From Pseudonocardia thermophila (lineage in GTDB: Bacteria; Actinomycetota; Actinomycetes; Mycobacteriales; Pseudonocardiaceae), in contig NZ_FRAP01000026.1 in NCBI RefSeq assembly GCF_900142365.1, positions 22,047 to 86,046 of the forward strand: a DNA stretch of 64,000 nt, given 5' to 3'. The notes below the pieces were generated by a model, which was not told the DNA's origin, made no database searches, and was given only the letters and a program-made list of their open reading frames with translations. The translations under genes were made by a program, and so were the position numbers. Positions 60,807 through 64,000 of this stretch are shown here, in pieces (positions within the stretch are counted from its first letter, which is position 1; each line of letters begins with the position of its first letter).

Positions 60807-61765
60807 TTTCGGTGGATCGGTGAGAACGGGTCGGCGAAGCGGCCCGCCTCCAGCGCCTCGATCACCTCGGCGATCCCGTCGGGTACGGTCGCGGTGGTGG
60901 TGAAGCCGAGCACCCGCGCGATCTTGTCGAAGGAGACCTTGTAGTCGCGAGGATCCTCGTCGCGCGCCACGAACGACACCGACGCGTTCGGCACGGCCTT
61001 GGTGACGGCCTCGACGATGTCGAGCTTGCGGTAGTTCTCGGCGCTGTTGCCGACGTTGAACACCTGCCCGCCGACGACGTCCGCGGGGTGGTCGAGCACC
61101 GCGCGCACCGCCCGGCCCGCGTCGCGCACGTGCACGTACGGTCGCCAGAACTGCTCGCCGAACACCTCCAGGTGCCGGCCCGCCCACAGGTCGCGGGTGA
61201 ATTCGTTGACGGTCAGGTCGAACCGCATGCGCGGGGCGACCCCGTAGATCGTGGCGAACCGCAGGCAGGTCGCGACCATCCCGTGCCCACCCGCGAGCAG
61301 CAGCTCCTCGATGCCGACCTTCTGCTCGGCGTACAGCGACACCGGGCGGAGCTCCCCCTCCTCGGTGATCGGCACCGTGGGGTCGGCCATGCGGCCGTAG
61401 TTCGAGCAGGTGGAGGCGAACACGAACCGCTGCACCCCGGCCGCCGCGGCGTCGCGCACCATCGCCGTGGCGCCCTCGACGTTCACCGAGTTCGAGTGCC
61501 GCGGATCGCGGGCGCACGCGGGATCGCCGACGATCGCGGCCAGGTGCACGACCTCGTCGACCCCGGCGAGGGCCTTCGCGCGGGCCACTGGATCGCGGAT
61601 GTCGCCGATCTGCACCTCGACGCCGGACGCGGCGAGCTGGTCGGCGAGATCACGCTGACCGTGCAGCAGCGAGTCGAGCACGCGCACGGTCCGCCCGGAC
61701 TCCAGCAGCTGGGCGCAGGTCCCGATCCCGATGTAACCCACTCCGCCGGTGACCAGGACCGTCAT
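60803..61765 (-). CDS. NAD-dependent sugar epimerase/dehydratase (extended SDR)
   Basis: The 320-residue enzyme acts on a nucleotide sugar. The Rossmann motif is GGVGYIGIG rather than the usual GGxGxxGxx, but the spacing is retained. STCSNYG and the catalytic YAEQK follow, then the sugar-binding RFATIYGVAPRMRFDL. Its ATG overlaps the stop of the nucleotidyltransferase by 4 nt, so both probably serve one glycan pathway. Confidence 0.87.
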   Translation of the reverse strand: MTVLVTGGVGYIGIGTCAQLLESGRTVRVLDSLLHGQRDLADQLAASGVEVQIGDIRDPVARAKALAGVDEVVHLAAIVGDPACARDPRHSNSVNVEGATAMVRDAAAAGVQRFVFASTCSNYGRMADPTVPITEEGELRPVSLYAEQKVGIEELLLAGGHGMVATCLRFATIYGVAPRMRFDLTVNEFTRDLWAGRHLEVFGEQFWRPYVHVRDAGRAVRAVLDHPADVVGGQVFNVGNSAENYRKLDIVEAVTKAVPNASVSFVARDEDPRDYKVSFDKIARVLGFTTTATVPDGIAEVIEALEAGRFADPFSPIHRN

Positions 61766-62556
61766 GCGCCCCGCCCCATCGCGACCGGTGCGGGCTCGGC
61801 CGGCGCGGTGCGCGGGCCGAACAGCTGGGGCGGCTCGGGCAGCAGCCGGTGACGCATGCGTTCGAACTCCTCCGTAGCGCGCTCGTAGTCGTCGTGCCGG
61901 CCGATGTCGAGCCAGTAGGCGTCGGACCGCCAGGCGTTCACCGTCTCGCCGGCCCGGATCAGCCGCAGGACCAGCTCGGGGAAGTCGAGCCGCTCACCGG
62001 GCACGATGTGCTCCAGCGCGCGCGGGCTGAAGCAGTACACGCCCATCGATGCCTCGTAGTGGATCGCGGGCTTCTCCACGTAGTCGGTGACGCGGGTGCC
62101 GTCGCTCTCGTCCCCGAAGTGGAGCACGCCGAGCGAGATCTTCACCTCCTGCCGGCGGGCCGCGATGGTCGCCGCGGCCCCGCTACGGATGTGATCATTC
62201 ATCAACTGTGTGTAATCGAGATCGGTGAGGACATCTCCGTTCATCACGAGGAACGACTCCTCGAGCCCCTCGATCATCGCGAGTGCGCCGACGGTGCCGA
62301 GCGCCTCCCGTTCGCGGAAGTAGTCGATCTTCAGATCGAACGCTCCACCGTCGCCGAAGAAGGCCTCGATCAGCTGCGCGAGGTGGCCGGTCGCGATCGA
62401 CACCCTGTCGAACCCGTGCCGGCGCAGCTGGCGCAGCACGATCTCGAGAATGGGCTGGTCACCGACCGGGAGCAGGGGTTTCGGGATGACCGCCGTGTAC
62501 GGGCGCAACCGGGTGCCCAAGCCCCCGGCGAGCACCACCGCCCGCCGGGCGGTCAC
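61762..62556 (-). CDS. Sugar-phosphate nucleotidyltransferase
   Basis: The 264-residue enzyme makes an NDP-sugar. AVVLAGGLGTRLRPYTAVIPKPLLPVGDQPILEIVLRQL is the nucleotide-binding signature, with VMNGDVLTDLD as the metal-binding block and a single-domain ending without the left-handed helix of GlmU. It is the first gene of a pair with the epimerase. GTG 62556 has GGAG directly upstream. The sugar is not identifiable; mannose-1-phosphate or glucose-1-phosphate are common. Confidence 0.87.
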   Translation of the reverse strand: MTARRAVVLAGGLGTRLRPYTAVIPKPLLPVGDQPILEIVLRQLRRHGFDRVSIATGHLAQLIEAFFGDGGAFDLKIDYFREREALGTVGALAMIEGLEESFLVMNGDVLTDLDYTQLMNDHIRSGAAATIAARRQEVKISLGVLHFGDESDGTRVTDYVEKPAIHYEASMGVYCFSPRALEHIVPGERLDFPELVLRLIRAGETVNAWRSDAYWLDIGRHDDYERATEEFERMRHRLLPEPPQLFGPRTAPAEPAPVAMGRGA

Positions 62557-62819
62557 CGCTCGCTCTCCGTTTTCGCTCTGTCGTTCTCGGCTGCGGCGCC
62601 CATCGGTCTCCCGCCGTCGCAGCGCAGCTCCCCGACCAGCCACGCAGAAATCCTGAGAATTCGGCGTCCTCGCCGATCCGCCGCGCTGGGGTACGACGGA
62701 ATGTCCGAATCGTAGGGCAGCCTCACCCCCAGATCCAGAGAACGATGTTCACTAACGGTGACCGACCGGTGAACGGTCAATGACCCGCGGCCACCGGGAG
62801 GGAGCAGAGTACGAGCGGA

Positions 62820-63611
62820 TCAGCCGAACGCAGCACGCACACGGTCTGCGGAGGTTGCGAGACGGCGGACGGTTGAGACGAAAACCACAACCAGCACGAG
62901 GACCGCCGCACCCGAGACGGCAGCCGGTGGCTCGTTCGCGACGATCGCGGCGATCGCCCACGCGACGGCGGCGACGTAGCCGACGACCGCGGTGCCGTTG
63001 AGGATCACCCAGGCCACGATCGTCGCGAAAGCGATCAGCACGATCACCGCGGCGACCGAAGCGATCGCGGTGGCTCCCGGCAGCCCGATCCACGCCCCCG
63101 TGGTCGCGGTGCCGACGACCATCGCGGTCGACGCCCACCCCGCGTACACCGAGACCGGCACCCGGAACGCAGCGCGCTCTGCGGTGCTCGTCGCGGGCTC
63201 GCGAGACAGCCTCCCGAACACGACGGCCGTGCTGACCAGCACCCCGACCAGGAGGAGCTCGGCGAGCAGCAACCGCCCGGTCGTCCAGCTGAGCGTCCAC
63301 AGCAGCGTGCACAGCGCCGCCGCGGCGAGCCACCAGCCCGTGCGCCGGTGCAGGTGCCGGTGCCGCTGGCGGGGGAAGCACTGGTAGCCGGCGTAGGCGA
63401 GGAAGCCCAGGCCGATCGGGATCCAGATCAGCGACGCCCACCAGGCGGGCAGCAGCGGAGTCGGATGAGCCTGGGCGACGTCGCCGACGCGGGTTCCGAG
63501 GCTGCCGAACGCCCCGGCCACCACGACGGCGGCCTGAGCGACGCCGAGCAGCACCACCAGAGCGACACGCGTCTGGTCCAGATGGATCGAGCGCGGCGAC
63601 GTGACCGTCAT
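62820..63611 (-). CDS. TspO-like tryptophan-rich membrane protein
   Basis: The 263-residue protein has about eight membrane helices; LLPAWWASLIWIPIGLGFLAYAGYQCFP and TGWWLAAAALCTLLWTLSWTTGRLL resemble the aromatic-rich helices of the TspO-like proteins of actinobacteria, and VYAGWASTAMVVGTATTGAWIGLPGA the later conserved helix. A porphyrin- or sterol-type ligand would be expected from the family. The region 62557-62819 upstream of the nucleotidyltransferase holds only a probable promoter (GTTCAC/GTGAAC inverted repeat near 62744-62774). Confidence 0.6.
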   Translation of the reverse strand: MTVTSPRSIHLDQTRVALVVLLGVAQAAVVVAGAFGSLGTRVGDVAQAHPTPLLPAWWASLIWIPIGLGFLAYAGYQCFPRQRHRHLHRRTGWWLAAAALCTLLWTLSWTTGRLLLAELLLVGVLVSTAVVFGRLSREPATSTAERAAFRVPVSVYAGWASTAMVVGTATTGAWIGLPGATAIASVAAVIVLIAFATIVAWVILNGTAVVGYVAAVAWAIAAIVANEPPAAVSGAAVLVLVVVFVSTVRRLATSADRVRAAFG

Positions 63612-63689
63612 GGCGCCATCATCGACCTGGATCGCGCCGCTCGGCCACCCCGACGCGGTCTCACTTCGGCACCGGCTCTCAGCATCACC

Positions 63690-63902
63690 TCATGCGGTGA
63701 CCGGCCGCAGCTCCGCAGCGGCGAACGAGACCGAGAACCGCTCGCACCAGATGGACACACTGGACAGTTCGGTGAGGTCGACGTCGGTCGGCACCGGGTA
63801 GTTGGAGCTGCCGATGTTGCCCTTCAGCCCGCCCAGGTCGACGCGCCGGCCGTCGTCGAACACGTGCCAGCCGTCGCGGCCCTCGATCACGGGCTGGTCC
63901 GA
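63690..63902 (-). pseudogene. Truncated DM13-domain protein (3-prime fragment)
   Basis: The reading frame codes a DM13 (electron-transfer-type) C-terminus: FDDGRRVDLGGLKGNIGSSNYPVPTDVDLTELSSVSIWCERFSVSFAAAELRP, with the conserved Cys of the SIWCERFSV motif. Upstream, after LSDQPVIEG, it meets an in-frame TAG at 63906-63908 and then IS sequence. The N-terminal half, including any signal peptide, is missing, so the gene appears broken by insertion. The sequence left of the break is not in the window. Confidence 0.75.
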
Positions 63903-63910
63903 GAGCTAGA

Positions 63911-64000
63911 TGTACTGACCCGGGAGGTTGTTGACAGTTAGGCGGCGAGTCGGGTGGCTGGGGGTCGGCCACCGAGAGCGGAGTGGGCGCGTCGAGTGTT
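63911..64000 (-). mobile_element. End of an IS481-family insertion sequence (continues beyond the window)
   Basis: The element edge begins TGTACTGACCCGGGAGG next to GCTAGA (63905-63910), which fits the NCTAGN target preference of Bordetella IS481. Inside lies the 3-prime end of a transposase gene. Only about 90 bases are visible, so the other end and any target duplication cannot be checked. Confidence 0.7.
63938..64000 (-). CDS. IS481-type transposase, C-terminal fragment (truncated by the window edge)
   Basis: The last 20 residues, NTRRAHSALGGRPPATRLAA and stop, are the typical end of IS481/IS3-group DDE transposases (family consensus Y-N-x-x-R-P-H-x-A-L-x-x-x-P-P). The catalytic part lies outside the window. 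Confidence 0.8.
   Translation of the reverse strand, partial: NTRRAHSALGGRPPATRLAA

Noticed and set aside
62557..62819. Small frame ahead of the nucleotidyltransferase
   Set aside because: The 75-codon frame has no family match or start signal; the region looks like promoter DNA with a GTTCAC/GTGAAC inverted repeat.
1..64000. CRISPR array, tRNA or rRNA genes
   Set aside because: No regularly spaced repeats, cloverleaf-like sequences or rRNA signatures were found on reading both strands.

Overview
The window is high-GC actinobacterial chromosome. It most resembles Pseudonocardia or a close Pseudonocardiaceae relative: GTG starts are frequent, many genes look leaderless, mycothiol/DinB-type and deazaflavin-type enzymes are present, and an IdeR/DtxR-like iron box is found. 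From lepA to rne the gene order follows, from memory, the Mycobacterium tuberculosis Rv2404c-Rv2444c block (lepA, ATP-grasp/alpha-E/transglutaminase, rpsT, holA, comEC, comEA, degV, octT, gpgP, rsfS, nadD, VWA, MoxR, proB, obg, rpmA, rplU, rne). Accessory genes are interspersed. No tRNA, rRNA or CRISPR array was seen, and no stretch longer than about 300 bases lacks a gene.

1-10.4 kb: an XRE/MmyB-type regulator, an enoyl-CoA hydratase, a DinB-fold protein, a sirtuin, a TtuA/TtuB-like tRNA thiolation pair, a three-gene operon (tiny membrane protein, membrane-anchored RNase Sa-type ribonuclease, barstar inhibitor), a quinone-oxidoreductase-like enzyme, MarR, MOSC, a small membrane protein and lepA. 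10.4-17.5 kb: a ferric-iron ABC transporter operon behind an IdeR-like box (its permease seems to start at CTG), an SPFH protein with a ribbon-helix-helix partner, and a GGDEF protein. 17.5-27.4 kb: the ATP-grasp/alpha-E/transglutaminase operon, rpsT, holA, a SAM riboswitch in front of threonine synthase, comEC and comEA.

27.5-38.7 kb: degV, a methylglucose-lipopolysaccharide gene pair (octT, gpgP), rsfS, a VOC protein, nadD, AlkB, TetR, an SPW-repeat membrane protein, a hemerythrin, a large SARP/AAA/TPR regulator and a VWA protein. 38.7-48 kb: a lipoprotein, a two-component system overlapping a DUF4173 membrane protein, a DinB-fold protein, an ECF sigma factor with a SnoaL-like tail, the MoxR ATPase (about 5.5 kb from its VWA partner), a RecQ helicase fused to a phosphoribosyltransferase-like domain, and an F420-type oxidoreductase. 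48-58.4 kb: proB, obg, rpmA, rplU, rne, and the TIGR03936/TIGR03960 radical-SAM pair with a GNAT gene between. 58.4-64 kb: a membrane protein with a propeller-like exterior, a sugar-nucleotide epimerase and nucleotidyltransferase pair, a TspO-like protein, and a DM13 gene cut short at the edge of an IS481-type insertion sequence that runs out of the window.

Three recurring patterns are worth attention. At least twelve genes have a TANNNT hexamer 6-8 nt before the start codon, the arrangement of leaderless actinobacterial mRNAs. Three related long palindromes sit exactly at junctions of convergent genes. Most neighbouring co-directional genes overlap by 4-8 nt, so translational coupling is widespread. 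Gene names and functions are inferred from recognisable motifs; no database search was run.
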